From NCBI GenBank assembly GCA_032622095.1, contig CP136066.1, positions 174,531,164-174,595,163 on the forward strand: a DNA stretch of 64,000 bases, read 5' to 3'. Shown here in pieces: positions 22,499 through 36,192 of this stretch (the stretch's first letter is position 1; every line of letters starts with the position of its first letter). The position numbers were made by a program, and so were the translations under genes. The notes under the pieces are model-generated. The model had not been told where the DNA came from. It did not search any database and saw only the letters and a program-made list of their open reading frames with translations. The stretch is from Siphonodentalium dalli (Eukaryota > Mollusca > Scaphopoda > Gadilida > Siphonodentaliidae).

Positions 22499-24899
22499 TT
22501 AACATTATTGCACATATAACAGGGCAGAGAATCTACATCATAAATTGCTCGAAAATGGTGGCAAGATATTCCTTATCTGGTAATTTGATATTACCGTTTG
22601 TTACCTGCACGTATACCGCCGATTGCTCTGATTTTATGTTTTGCTGGTGATAACAAGATTAAGCAGACGTGTTAAACTTGAGATAGTAAAACTCGTTTCT
22701 CCCGTCCTGGAAAACAAAAGAGCACCGTTAGCCGTTAGCGTGTTGGTGCACATACGGGGAAATTAAACACATTTCCCCCATAATGGTGACGTAACATCAA
22801 TGGAGACTAATCGGTTTAATGGTAATTATTTGTGTTTCAGTCGGGCGCCCCAGGTAAAACATATCCTGGTGCGCTTTGATATGGGACCAATTCATTCTAA
22901 ACGACCGCATATGACAATACGACTCATTTGCAGGTGTGCCTATCAGTATTAACACATTACGTTCATGGGACAATGGTTTGTTCCCAGGGGGTTAGCCATT
23001 GTTTGGGCCCGGACACGCTTGAAAGAGATTAAAATGTCACAGCCATGGCATGCCCCCCGAAAGGTCATTCTCGTCAAACGACTTTTTGGTGATAATGTTA
23101 ATGCGATTAACACCTTTCATAGTTTTTTGTTTGTTGATAAAAGCTTGTCGGTCGCAAAGAGAAACAGCAAACATATGCATGAAAGAGACGTTTCTATGTT
23201 TAATCTCAGACTAAAGTGTGAATTCAAGTGACAAATTCGTCACTCTCTTGGATACTCGTAGTATCAAACAGATGGCTATTCAAGAAACTTTGTATAACTG
23301 ATTTGTACTAAAACTAAATTAGATTGGACTTTAGTTGCATCCTTATGAGCCCGTCAAAGATGAAGGTTAATAATAATATTTTAGTACACTCCTTGGTTCA
23401 AATATATCCTTGTCGATAGAAATATTATTCACCGTTGAGACTACAGGTATTTCCATTAAGAAAGAATTTTCCAAAATGGGTCCAATAGTATATATGTTCC
23501 CAACATATCGCGCGCTGGCTAAGTGTGGTAGCATATAGCAATGAATCCACTATTGCTGTAAGATGTGTGTTTTCGGAATTTAGTAAGACGACTGGGTGGA
23601 TTCTTGAAATATTAGACCACATTGGCCAACCGGAATGATGCAGAATTAAAAATACACCAAGTGTTACGTCAGTGTAACAAGAACCCAGATCTGCTGCGAT
23701 CCGAGGAGTGATAGAGTTTCTACAATTGCATATGAGTTTTACGACCCTCGCCATAAAACTGCAACCATTAGCTCTCATATATAATTAAAAGAGCGTTTAT
23801 GAATTATTGATCCTTTGTCGAATAGCGTTGAGTAATAACACGACTGATCCATTAATGGAAATTCCAATATAGTTATATCACGACTATCACACATAACAAC
23901 CTCCCTATGACTCGTTGTTTTGTGTCACGTGTAGCCACTTCCCCGTGACAATTACGTCATTTGGGTTATCCCCATATTCCCCGATGGGCTCCTTTAATTA
24001 ATTGATATGTCATGTCAGTTATTTCCGCAGTTTGTCATACGATCCATACATTCTCAAATCTTCTTGTCATATCCAATATATACGAATCCATTCTGGAAGT
24101 ACAGTTGACTGGTAAAAATGCACTCAACACAGCTCAACATGTCCTCTCTCAGCTTGAATATACACCCAATTGACGTCAGTGACGAACGGGAGCAATAACA
24201 TCACCAGGAGGCGGCATTATATTTTTGACAGGTTATGTCCTTCACTGTGTATAATCATTATGGATAATATGTGATTGATAAAAGAGTATTGTGAAATTTA
24301 TCGTGCTGGTATTTGGATAAGTCCTTTTGATGTATACAATGCGTGTATATCTTCATATCGTACGATGCATGGTAACAAAGCCTATAATTGGGAGTTATAA
24401 CGTGAATTAGAATACCTTTCAAGATCACCCCACGCTAAGGAAGAGACGCCCTGCTGATGCAGACTTCGGTATTTATAGGTAATTTTTTAAGTTAAAGGCG
24501 GGAGCGCATCATGGTGCATGGTCATCAACTTTGATAAGAGCAGCAATGCTATAAATGTGCGATATACATCGCACAAACATTTCTGATAAGTGTGATGGGA
24601 AACAAATAGGGCACCGCAACTTAACCATAAATTTAACATTGTTGTTAAAGATTTGCTACCATGGTATATAAACTGGATAAACTAATTAGTCGATTGTTTT
24701 AGTGGTTGCAAGTAACTGGCTCGTTGTCACATATGGTGTGAATTTTAGAAATTGTATGGAAGTTTGTCTTGTTGTATGTGGGTATGTAGTTTAAATAAAA
24801 TTAATGAGTCTTGGGTCTCGATAACTGCCAACCGTCCTAAAAAAACGTATAATTTCACAATCTTCACCTCAAAGGAATTAATCATCACTGATAGTTATA

Positions 24900-26060
24900 T
24901 AGGGTAAAGCTGGAAATGTCACATGATTGTATCCATGATTTAATTGTCTTTGTCAATTGCGTACTCCTGGTATAGTCAGAACTGAATTACGTGTCATAAG
25001 TTCCTATATAATAAAGTGCAAGATAATGTCTAACACAAACTGACGATAATACCTAAACTCTTCGGGGAGAAAGACTAAATATAAACGTATGACGCTCGTT
25101 GTCTGATACCATTGTCAAATATATACCCACAGTATGTTTATTCGATTACTGTTTTTTAGACTTTTATATTATTGGCCTTGGCCACGAAAAATGCTTTCAA
25201 ATTAAATAAGGCCAGCAGTTTCTGTATCTCTATATTCATTCTGTCACCATAATAAACTGAAATATAAGATATAGTATGTAAGGCGATATAATTGTGCCCT
25301 GATTTTAATTGTCTTTGTCCATCGCACATGCTTCTTGTAGTCAGAACTGAAATGTATGTCTCACGTTCCTATATTGAACTCAGGTTTAGAATACTTTTTA
25401 GACAAACTGCACGAGATATAAACACAATATATTATTCAGGGAAGATTATCATCCACACATAATCCGCCCTGAAATATGGGGCAGATCTCACAAGGTCACA
25501 CCATTGTGCACTGATTGGATAGCCTTTGTCCATCGCGAAATGGTGGTAATCATAACTGAAATGTAGGGCAGATCTCACAATTAAGGCCTCAACAATGTGC
25601 CCTGATTTGATTGTCTTGGTCCATCGCGCAATGGCTGTTATCATAACTGAAATGTTTGTCATAAGGCCATAAAAAGAACAACGTTAATTCAAAATAACTT
25701 CTTACAAAACTGATGATTGGACATGAAAACAAGAAGAGAAGGCTCAATATCACCATATAAAACATGTTGTATAATCATGATACCTATTCCAAACATGTAC
25801 CCCAACTATGATTTTGTGATTACTGTTTGTATACATTTATGTTTTTGGCCTTGGAAAGGAAACGTGTTCACATTAAATTAGGCCAGCTGTCTATAGTATA
25901 TGTATATTCTGTCACCCACAATCAACTCTGAAATGTAGGGTATATATATAGCTCGTATGGCCATGTAGTTGTGACCTGATTTGTTTGTCTTTATCCATCG
26001 CGCAATGCCCGTAATCAGAACTGAAATATATGTCACATGTTCCTAAACAGAACAAAGTTC
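24900..26060. repeat. Degenerate tandem region
   Basis: Words 'TTGTCTTTGTCCATCGCGCAATG', in varied forms, and 'CAGAACTGAAATG' recur at about 24945, 25310, 25520, 25610 and 25985. Larger blocks (25140-25410 and 25812-26060) repeat at about 680 bp. No gene. Confidence 0.6.
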
Positions 26061-27715
26061 AAGATAGCAGTTTGGGACTGTTTGGCCCACCTTTTTATGC
26101 GCAGGCCTAGTTTTTATATTCCCACACGCGATAATACGGAGACTGAATATCCATTCAATCCTGCCAACAAAACCACAGTGTTCGAGCTAACAATATGTAG
26201 GTTTTTATGAATGGAGGAACGACTTTGATAGATAGACGGGTTGCATTGAAACTATTCTTGTTGGCGTTGTGGTTTCTTTTGACGTTTCTTGAATAGATAT
26301 GCCCCCTAATGTGACAACGTGTCCAATGTTTACATGGGAATTTTGAGCTTTGAGGTTCATACGACCTGCCACTGCGAATGACATTTGAAATTAAGCCGTT
26401 GGTGTTTGTATGAGGTCATCTAAACTATGTAGAATTTAAACCCAAGCGACAAATGCATGAGAAATGTCGAACTGATTCGCCGATGGATACATACAAGTTA
26501 CATTATTCTGTCTCAGCTACCAGACCTCCCCAATCACACGGCAAACCAAATTCAGGGGCGCCGTAGTATACATGGGCAGAATGAAGCAGCTGTCATTTTG
26601 CCTTCCACCAAAATGGGAAATGGGGGGGGGGGTATACTGTCCCAGTTTATGCTCCATCAAACGAGAAGTAATACCTTATGTGACAATAGAAACATAACTA
26701 ATATTGTCCTGAAAACCAACGATACCCAAACATGATTTGTTGCTTGAACCGAAATGGCCTCCGTTGAAACATTATTCAATCATATATATACCCATAGGAA
26801 TGCTTGGGAACGCAAAGTTCAACACACGCCGAACGAAACTATTTTTTTTATAGCCATGTCCCTGATATAACTTATAGCATATACATTGCACATATACCAA
26901 CTGAATTATGAACTGTTTGCCGACGCTTCATGCAAGTGGGTAAGAGGGTCAAAGTGTATACCGATATGGATTTACTCAATCTATGCGACATACATGACTG
27001 ATGATGGGGTATAAGCGATGAACATTTGCACCCAGTCATGTTAGTGCTAACGCATTATCACGGCCATCAGGGTACTCATGTGATTGTGTTCAATTTATCA
27101 GTGTACATCAGAGCTGATGACTCGCAATTAGATATTTTTCGTCGTGAACTCCCCGCGACCCATCATATACCCATGTATCATTTACACATAAGTATCTTGC
27201 TTAAGAAATAGGATATATACGGTTATATAGATATATACGGTCATATATATACACAGCCGGAAATTTTACCGCTCAACGCCATGCATGTGACACCGTCAAG
27301 GGCATATCTCTTAATATCTATATAGTTGGAATGTGTCGGTTATCCACTTATCCACATTACCAATGTTCACTGCATAATTTTGATTCTAAGTGGCTCAGTC
27401 GGTTAGGTGCATTATCATGCACAAATACACGGCTATTAAACGCACAGCAACGCCATGAGACACATGTGTCCATTCCCCAAATCACCATGCTGCACAATAC
27501 TAATGTCCGCTGCGCCATCCCTTTATAGTTCAATCTGCTCCATAGGTTTGATTAATTATCATTTACTTATGCCTTGCTGAAATGGGCCACGATGCATGCG
27601 TCTGTACAGATACAGACGAACGTTCAAGCTCTCCATAACACCACGTGGCAGTATCAAGCCCGGGTGTCTAACGAGCTATAATTGAAGTGTACTTAATAAA
27701 CTACCATGAGTCTAA

Positions 27716-27840
27716 GTGGCTCAGTCGATAATGTGCATAGCACGTCCAGCCGCCAGTAGTCACACATGCCTGACCAAGCTGGATCCAATCCAGGTGAGCT
27801 AGTTTTTTTATGTTCTTTGGATGGTTGGGTTCGAGTTCCG
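27716..27840 (+). repeat. Possible tRNA-derived SINE-like fragment
   Basis: TAAGTGGCTCAGTCG resembles a pol III A box, also seen at 27388. B-box-like words follow at 27781 (GGATCCAATCC) and 27829 (GGTTCGAGTTCC). Spacing and structure do not give a foldable tRNA. Confidence 0.3.
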
Positions 27841-27920
27841 TGTACGTCGGAAAGTTTGTCAGTTATCTCAAGTTACTAGAAGTCATGGATTTTTACGTGG
27901 CTATTGCTATACGGAAAGGG

Positions 27921-28045
27921 ATGTATACATTATAACAAATCAAAATTATTATTGTATGTATACACCTGAATCTCCGTGAAAAGGAATGTATACACTATAA
28001 CGACTCAAAATTATTATTGTATGTAGACAACTGGGTCTCTGTGAA
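27921..28045. repeat. 65-bp tandem pair
   Basis: Units start ATGTATACA(T/C)TATAAC at 27921 and 27986 and share CAAAATTATTATTGTATGTA. Confidence 0.75.
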
Positions 28046-30386
28046 AATGTTAGAGAAGAGAAGCCGCATCTTTAAGGATGTTGTCCGTATATACATTACA
28101 AGCTAGTTTAATTGCTTCAAATTGCATGGATTGCATTTGGCAAGCATCCACAAAGCTCTCACACAAATTAAATCATTCTGATTCCTTGATGGAATTCCCC
28201 GTCATCTAGCATTACAATAGCAACTTGTGCCACACTTATCTCCCTTATTTACCATCGCTCTTTGATGTTGTATAAATATCACCATTGTTTATCTAATCCA
28301 TTCGTGTTGTGGGTTCAACCTGTTTACCGTAGGCTGATATTTCAGAGGCTAAAATTTATAGCTGGGTCAGGGAAGTGGGAAGTAGCGGAAGTCAACATTT
28401 ACCAGACGAACGCTATTTGCATAGAATCGGCATATTCCTCCCGCTTGTGCTTCATGTCAAATATATCATACGCGAGGGAACGCTGGGCGTGCCTCTGTCT
28501 CGTGTTTGGTCATTTGGCACGAATCTCTTGGGTCCATTAGTGTGCCGAAAGATCTCTTCCTTTGCGTCAAATCCGACCAAATCCCCACTCTCTTGATTAT
28601 ACGGATGCGAAGAAAGAGACCATCTCTGCATCTCGTGTACGAACTTGAATAATTTATATGGGTTCCTGCATCATAGCCCCATGTACCATGGAAAAGGTGG
28701 TATTGTAGTGTACTTTTACACCAACACGTGTCTTAGTCCTCACAGTGCATAGCGCAGTATACATGTAGGCATCCATAAGGCGTCCAGCATTAACGAAGCT
28801 GGTTCTGAATCTGATAAGTGCGGATTAATGTTCGATGTATCTGGGCTAATGTATCAGTTGCCCATCGTGATCGGTGATTTCTACGTGCAGTTGTGTCATT
28901 TTGTTGTGAAACTAAAACTGGGAGACCCTCAGAGCTTCGTCGTTCAAACTGACATTACATGTATCGCGAAATTTTCTAGCGGCTGAAACACCGAAACCCC
29001 ACATCTGTAAATAAGGTGTATATGGACACAAATCAGTCAGAGAAACTTCCATTATTTAATGTTGCTTATATCGTCGTCATTTATTCAGTATGAACGTTTA
29101 CAACACCCATTTACTGATGGCGATCAGCTGGACAATGTTTGATAACGAAAATGAACGAAGGAACCTCGTTACAACCATTTCATTACATTTATTTCCTATA
29201 AAGTGTATATTCACGAGGCCGTATATATGCTACACTGCATCTAGACCCTCTCATTGTGATAATGTCGCGTACATAATTACAAAGCTGGGTATATATATAA
29301 TCCATACCCGCCAAGAAGGTCCCTTCTGAGACAGCACCGATGTGCCCTTCTATGAAATGTTTGTTAATGAAGCGTAAAGACGGGAGCGGAACCAAATGAG
29401 CTATATAATTATACGGAGAGGATTAGGTACGCCAAGCAGTAAATGGGATATGGACTACGATGTCCCGACTACGATTAGGTAATACGGATTATTACAGTCA
29501 AATGGTGGGTCACTGTAGAAAATAGACGGATTTATAGTCTGTATAAGTCCAAGTTTATAAGTAGAACCATTCATAAGATTGGTGAAATAAACTTTATATA
29601 GGTCATATGGTGGTCAAGAAAATTTCGAATTGTTATGTTTTTTTTCAGTTGAGGTCCCCAACTTCAATTTAGCGGTTAAAGGTATCTGTTTAGAGGTCCA
29701 GAACGCCAATTACAATAAAAGGAGTTTTTTTTAAATGTAAAGTTTAGTGCAACAGCACTGTATTGGCTTTGTACTACCGAAAAAAGATATGGACTGTATG
29801 TGGAATAAAACTAGATGTAAATACAACTGTATAATTCAAAGATATGTCTTATTGAGAAAAAAATATATTCTGACAATTATTAGTGTCCCTCAAAAATCAT
29901 TGAGTGCACGAAACAAGAAACTGTCCGTCATAGCGCAATAATGAAGGCAGCATTTCCTCGCTCTACCGCTAAGATCAACATAATCTGGATAGACATCAAC
30001 ACATTTATCAGCGAATACGTTTCACCAATATATTTTTTATTAAAATCTGTTATCTGTATTATTTAGTATTTACTGCAACAAAATCTTGCTAACAAGCATT
30101 GGATTTAACTGGAGCGATCGAATAGTAGTTACGGAACCATCTGTTTTTTTCGAGACTTGTTTTCGCTGCGGTATATAACCTTACGTCAGCTGCTACCTGG
30201 TAACGCGCCATCGTTCTCCATGTATTACGCGCATTCAATATTTCTTTCATGTTCGCAAATAGCTCGGCTAGATATAAGCATTACACGTAGAAATATACGA
30301 AGTTAATAAGAGTCCGATCTATATCAAAGTAAATATATAAGATCAACCCTTTAGTTTTGCGCTGTGCTTCGCTTTGTCGGAGGCAA

Positions 30387-30852
30387 GCTAGCAAGTCTGC
30401 AAAGAGTGTGTCTGTCATTTGCAGAATAAGGTCACCAGAGTGTGAATTTACTGATGCTATCCCGCACACCGGGCTAGCATCACCAAATTCACCCTCTGGG
30501 GACCTCATTATGCCTAGGCCTCATATTCTGTGAAGTATCTATATTGTCTCAAATTGAACATTGTTTTTAGTTAGTTGTTCCCTTCTGTTCAATTCCTATA
30601 TCCCCTAATTTGCAGAAGATAAAATGCATAATCGAGGTGACTAATGGGTGAACTTCACCAACTTCAACTGGGGAACTTCAATCTGATCCTATAGGTCTCC
30701 CATAGCAGTTGAGGCCGAAGCAGAATGAGGTTCGCAGAGGGTGAATTTGGTGATGCTATAAGACGCCGTCCGGGATAGCGTCACTAAATTCATTCTCTGG
30801 GGACCTCGTTCTGAAAATGACAGACACACTATATGCAGGATTGCAAGTTAGT
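30387..30852 (+). mobile_element. F-family double-palindrome element, copy F1
   Basis: TIRs containing GTGTGTCTGTCATTTGCAG (left) and its complement (right) enclose two palindromic modules at about 30421-30511 and 30725-30815. Each has GAGGGTGAATTT-like arms and a GATGCTA...CCGGGCTAGCATC-like centre. The spacer is about 210 bp. No ORF. Confidence 0.7.
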
Positions 30853-31249
30853 CACGTCTGCGATCAACGACATATATGCGATGGAACAGCATGCAACATA
30901 TTCAACGTACACTGTCATTAAGAAACTAATTATCTCTGTTAATTGGACGGCAAAACTTGAAAGTTGTGTAAGAAATAAGTAGTGTTTCTCTCAGATCCCT
31001 ATAAATTGGTTAAGTACATTGGGGTGAACACACAGCTTTACAGAGAGCAAGCACCGCTTTAAACAGCGAGTGTACTATAGATCACAACATACGCACTCAG
31101 TTTTTTGTGACTTTCTTAGAGATTTAATTTGCAGAACAATTTAATACTTTAAAAAAAAAGATATACTGTTCTCGGCTAAAACATATTACTTACTTTCGAG
31201 TCATTACATCCAATATAGTATTTATAGTACAGAAAAGATGTTCAGTTAA

Positions 31250-31478
31250 AGATGTATAATCCGAATTAACGCTCCTAAATTACTGTTTCTCTGGCTTCGG
31301 AGGGTAAACAATATTTGATACGAGTCGAGGAACCCACCCATCAAAGCTCAGAGTTATCAGATATCGAATTTATTCTCACCACCTGGAATATTTGGCGGCC
31401 TGGGAAATATTCGACGAATGCCGACCGACATACTCTCGATACCAAATTGTTGAACAAAATGTTGATATAAATATTCAC
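31250..31478 (+). mobile_element. D-family TTAA element, truncated
   Basis: TTAA at 31246-31249, then AGATGTATAATCCGAATTAACG and the D interior (GGCTTCGGAGGGTAAACAA, GAGTCGAGGAACCCACC). The right half is missing; the half TA MITE follows. Confidence 0.65.
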
Positions 31479-31491
31479 ATACAGTAATGCC

Positions 31492-31582
31492 CTAAATAAT
31501 CGACTCCTTTACCACCGCATAATTATGGGTAACTTTTCAGGATTTAGACAGAATTATGGCTTGTTGCCATTCATCGGAAAGC
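31492..31582 (-). mobile_element. TA MITE, half copy
   Basis: One arm and the loop of the element at 14651-14825, starting with TA then CAGTAATGCCC. It ends abruptly at 31582, losing the second arm. It abuts a truncated D-family fragment. Confidence 0.75.
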
Positions 31583-32559
31583 TGTCAGTGAGGATTGGAA
31601 TTGGGGTTGGGTGTCCGATCCCAACATTGGCCAAACTTTTAAACATGATGTAATTTCAATACTGAAAAAATAGCAGTTGAAGATTTCAGACCGAAAATAG
31701 GTTAATATTTTTTCGGATTTAATTTCACAACCAGGACTTAGTGTAATATATGTTAGTTTTAGACCAAGGGTCGAGTATTTGCCTACTTTCGGCTGGGAAA
31801 TGTTCAGCAATATATTTGGCCAGGTTGAAGGGTGGGTGCGACCGTGCAGTTGAAAATATGAGTTGGATATATATCCCATAACGAAGACGATCAAGCCACT
31901 TTGCTGTACGTTTTTTGTGGCCCAAAAATGCCATTGAGTGTAATAGCGTACGCAGCACCTAATATACGACCATCTAAGTGGGATGCATTCAAATGGATAC
32001 AGTTTAACATTTTTATTATTTGAAAAAAAACAAACTTGAAATTCCTGCACAGTTGTTGTTATCACAACACATTTAATATCTGAATACGTAAACGAGGCAC
32101 CCACAGAGAACCGTTATTTTCAATTTCCTGCATTGCGACAACCCCAATTGAACATATGATGATCTGGGTTATCCCACCCGCTGAATAGAATCCTCTGACC
32201 CTGACTTAATAACTGGTCGAATAGTGCTATTTTTTGATTCAGCAATTGATAGAGCAAACTTCGATTGGTGTACTCTCGTGCAAAACTATTGCCTCTAAGT
32301 GATCAAACCTCCATTCATGAGTTCCCCTATGAAGTTTTATGCACTAGAATTATCAGTGTAACCATCGCGTATTAATGCACCGCATGGTACTTGGTTTTGT
32401 GTGTGGTATACGCTCGCACGCACTTTGCGATTTTACTATCCGCATTTACCTATCCATTCAAAAATAACCTAAATGTCAACTCAACCGGCAACACAAACAA
32501 AATTAGCTTCCCATGTAAATGTTATTCATTCGGCTTACACGGAGAACATATTTAGAAAT

Positions 32560-33460
32560 ACCCTATACGTATATATAGCATACGCCTCGTTATGCACTTT
32601 CCATTTTCGTACCAATCATGTGCCAGTACACCTAAATATTATTATTACTTGTGAACTTAATTTTCTATTCTTGTCCGGGTCTTATATGGTTATATGGGTT
32701 CTTGAATTGACTTGCCATGTCACCTAATGGTACTGGCTTGATTATATGTATATACCGTATACACGTATTTTCCACTGCTGTATACCACAGTCATTCTACC
32801 ACACCTAAATATACCTATACCGTTATGAACCTGATGTTCTATTCTTGTCCCTATATATATATCTAGTGGGTTCGTAAATTAACTTCCTGTGTCACTTAAT
32901 TGCACTGATTGATTTCCGCGGAAATGGCCGAGTCGTTGAGAATGTGACTTGAATAATGAATATGCACTTAATAAACGAACTTTCCATTTTAGTACCAAAC
33001 ACGTCGTGCTTATGCACCTAATTATTGTTCCTAGTTATGGACATCATATGCTATTCTTGTTCGTGTTTTTGAGAGTTCAGAACAGACTTCCTGTGTAACA
33101 CAATGACACTTTATTTAATATGTACTGTTTATATGAATTTAATTTTTTGTACCAAACACGTACTATATACCACACCTAAATAGTATTATTACTATAGTTA
33201 AGAACCTTGTTATCTATTCTAGTTCGTGTCTAATGAGCTTTGCCACGGACTTCCGGTGTAACACAATGACAATTTCTTAAACATGTCCTGTTTACCATAT
33301 ATGAAGCTTCCATTTGTGTACGAACCACGTGCTAGTACATGCAGACGTCACTATTACTCCTACTATTAATAAACCCAATCTTCCATTCTTTACTCCTGTT
33401 CGCGTTTAGCGAGCTCGGAAATGAACTTCCTGTGGCACTTAATGGTTCTGATTTAAAATA
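32560..33460. repeat. Degenerate tandem array of about five 165-210 bp units
   Basis: Anchor words like TTCTATTCTTGTCC recur at 32663, 32837, 33049, 33212 and 33381. Each is followed by an ACTTCC(T/G)GTG(T/G)(C/A)AC segment and preceded by a 'CATTTT.GTACCAA.CACGT' segment. Units are much diverged; no gene. Confidence 0.7.
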
Positions 33461-33799
33461 GAGCACGTCGAATGAACAACTTCAGGTTTCTTGATGTGAC
33501 GTCATGCACTAACCAATCATTATATTGATTGATTTTTCAATGAATAAGCATTATTTTGAGATCGTAGACAGGAAATCCGGGGAATGGAGGAGACGGTTAT
33601 TTTCTCACTCGGTTCCAATGCTCTGCACGTTTCTGGGCGTGGGACGCTCCGGTGCGTTTAGGTTGGATATCAAAGAAATATATCTGCTTGAGAAAAGAAG
33701 CCTCACATGTGTAATAACTCTAATCCGATTTAGAACAAGTAATCACCCTTTGAAACCGGTCGGTGGAATGGTACAGCTAGACATATAAGCGAATCTGTT

Positions 33800-34205
33800 T
33801 ATTGATAAGATAAGATAAGATAAGTTTAATAGGCAAAACATCCTTATAAGGACAGTATGCAAACATATTAATATATAGTTGTACATTGAACAATACAATA
33901 AATGATATAATAATAGATGGTAATATATAACCATTTAAGTACAGCTGAATGTGCATAGGGTCGTCTCGTCTTCATTTATTCATTGCTTATGAGGCGAAGC
34001 TCATCGCGTGCGGAAAATAATTTTCGGATTATATGACATATTGAAGTGCATGAATTTGAAATATTGTTGGATAGGATTTTGACAAGCTGTTCAGTTTGTG
34101 TCATGTTTTCAAAGTCTGGGAACTGTGTCTTCATAAGAGTTATTAGTTCGAGCCGCGGTGTGCGGTAAGCACTACATTCCAAAAGAAAGTGCCAACATGT
34201 CTAAA
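33800..34205 (-). pseudogene. 5'-truncated non-LTR retrotransposon tail
   Basis: The minus strand encodes the end of a reverse-transcriptase ORF: C-W-H-F-L-L-E-C-S-A-Y, then R...ELI, the C/H-rich tail of LINE ORF2, stopping at 33976-33978. A 3' tail with a TTATC-type microsatellite (33804-33825, read as GATAA on plus) follows. A TAG at 34201-34203 ends the frame upstream. The family (CR1/L2/Jockey-like) is not resolved. Confidence 0.65.
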
Positions 34206-34459
34206 CTCAGAATTTTAGTTTCAAATACTAAAATGTCAGTTAACAGGACATTATGTAGATTCATACAATATGTATGTAATGAACTCCGAATCATATCCGC
34301 ATAGCTAACTCAATTTGTTTTCGTGTCTAATTTTATATATAAATTTGTATGTTGTTCCTTCTCACACTGTTGACTGATATTATAAAATGTATTGTTTTGT
34401 GTTTAGTTTCTCTGCGCCATTATCTGATGGCTTGAGGAAATAAAATCTATCTATCTATA
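34206..34459 (+). pseudogene. Second LINE tail, head-to-head
   Basis: Plus-strand codons ending R-F-I-Q-Y-V-C-N-E-L-R-I-I-S then TAG (34302-34304) resemble the extreme C-terminus of LINE ORF2. An AAATAAAATC signal and a CTAT microsatellite lie at 34437-34458. Confidence 0.5.
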
Positions 34460-35863
34460 GCCATCCAAGCAATTCTCTGATCGATTTTGGGAAGAGACAA
34501 TTATATACATCAATATTTATTTGAGAGGTTTTGCAAAATTATAAAATGACGCTATACAAGTATATAGGTATAGTGTCGTTATCTTTCATATTGTTGTATG
34601 TGTTCGCTTTCCATTGAACATCCACTTTTAACTAAACAGTTTATTTGAGTACAAGAATATATAAATAGTCGCGGGTTTTTGGCGACCTACTGTTCTTTCC
34701 GTTCGACATAATTAATTGTAATTTTTCAAATGTATACAGGTTGTTCTGATAATTAAAATTTTGACACAAGTTGTTAAAAATGTGTTTCTTTTCGAACAAG
34801 AAATAGACTGTCACTCAATCTTAGTTGAACTAAAATCCAACTGTAAGGGTTGTTAGATTTAATTTGCCAACACATTTGAATCTATTGGAAACCATAGCAA
34901 CGTGTCTGCACCGAGGACGGGGAGGTCAACGGTACATGTATAGTTGGTGTATAGCCAGCCTGGAAGTTTGCATTTTTAAAAGCCATTTTATATAACGTTT
35001 AATAAGCCACCCGCCACCCAATCTATGTGGACCATCACACCACTGCATCCGTGATGCTCTATTCTTCGACGTCGATGTCAAATGTCGTTGAAATGTCTCA
35101 AATCAGACAGGTTACATATCAGTTGCCCGATGACTGAAAGGACAGAGTGTATGCTTCTGTGGTCCAACACAAAGCGAAACTAGATCGCAAAGGTTATAAG
35201 CCATGATATACATAACCAATATCCCCAGTGGCATTGTCGATTTAAGCTTGTTTAATATACCTCATCCGTACCAGCCAGTGTCGACAACGGAGTTCAATAT
35301 CGAGTTAAAGCATTGTCATCATGGGTCATACCGTGTCCGGAAGCTATATCTATCGATCATATATACTGGTTGCATACACACACACACGAAGACTACTCAA
35401 TGAGAAAAAAACAGACTGTGCTTCTCGAACAGTATTTATTCGTTCGTCATCTATACGATTCATAAACTATTCATAATCTAAGCTTCCCCAGCGTCTCTAT
35501 TCTAAATCAGTTATCGGCGCTGTACAGGTTTCTTCAATTCTCATGAATATTCGAATAAACGGGCGTAGAATTCGGTTTCAACGTCCGCAACATTAATTGA
35601 CTATAGTAGCACGACACCGTATTCAAATAGGTTTGAACATGTTAGGTTTCTCAGTGGATCAGATAGACTAGATAGACTGATCATCGATTCTGGTGTGAAC
35701 ACGATGATCCAAGCAGAGAGACGGTTTCTTGGCGAGTTGGTCGGTTGCTTCCGTCGTGCAGTAGCGTGATTCCCATGTGAAATTAACAATTTTCGTGGAA
35801 TTTCCTTCACTATAACAAACCTGACTGCGTCACGATATGACAGTGATGCGAAATACCAACTAA

Positions 35864-36092
35864 CCCTTTCTTTACCTTAGGACATGTTCAGATAATAAGT
35901 TCAACAAACGGTTGTTGAACTTATTATCTGTACATTTCCCAACATATGAACCCTTCTGCATTTGTATTATCTTTTCGTCTGTCTGTCGTCTTCTATTTTC
36001 CTGAACACCCCTCCAAATAAATAAGAGACCATTCCAAAAATAAACTTCTCTAACTGAGTGCACACGGTAGAATCCATTTAGTAAAGAAAGGG
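35864..36092 (+). mobile_element. C-family element just upstream of RhoU exon 3
   Basis: The left end CCCTTTCTTTACC is preceded by CTAA (a one-base change from TTAA); the right end is GTAAAGAAAGGGG. The core palindrome (35885-35934) is nearly perfect. It ends about 100 nt before the exon 3 acceptor. Confidence 0.7.
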
Positions 36093-36192
36093 GTGGTGTG
36101 AAATCTCTCCTAACCAATCAGTCGATTATTTAGTTTCTATTTTAGTCTGAATAATGATCGAGTCTAATGAGATATAATCTTCTTTCTTTCAG

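Larger units (their letters stand above)
13817..36192 (+). other. RhoU intron 2 (22,376 nt)
   Basis: A GT-AG intron in phase 0. It carries the TA MITE, degenerate A hairpins, A2, B4, two C copies, GA microsatellite, degenerate tandem repeats, F1, a D fragment, two LINE tails and a C copy ending about 100 nt before exon 3. No nested gene is recognised. Stretches 13817-14480, 14990-16250, 18130-19545, 20750-21750, 22503-24890, 26065-27700, 28060-30380, 31590-32560 and 34460-35860 show only short unconvincing reading frames. Confidence 0.85.

Noticed and set aside
27388-27450. Possible tRNA gene
   Set aside because: It has an A-box-like start only; no cloverleaf, anticodon stem or correctly spaced B box could be formed.
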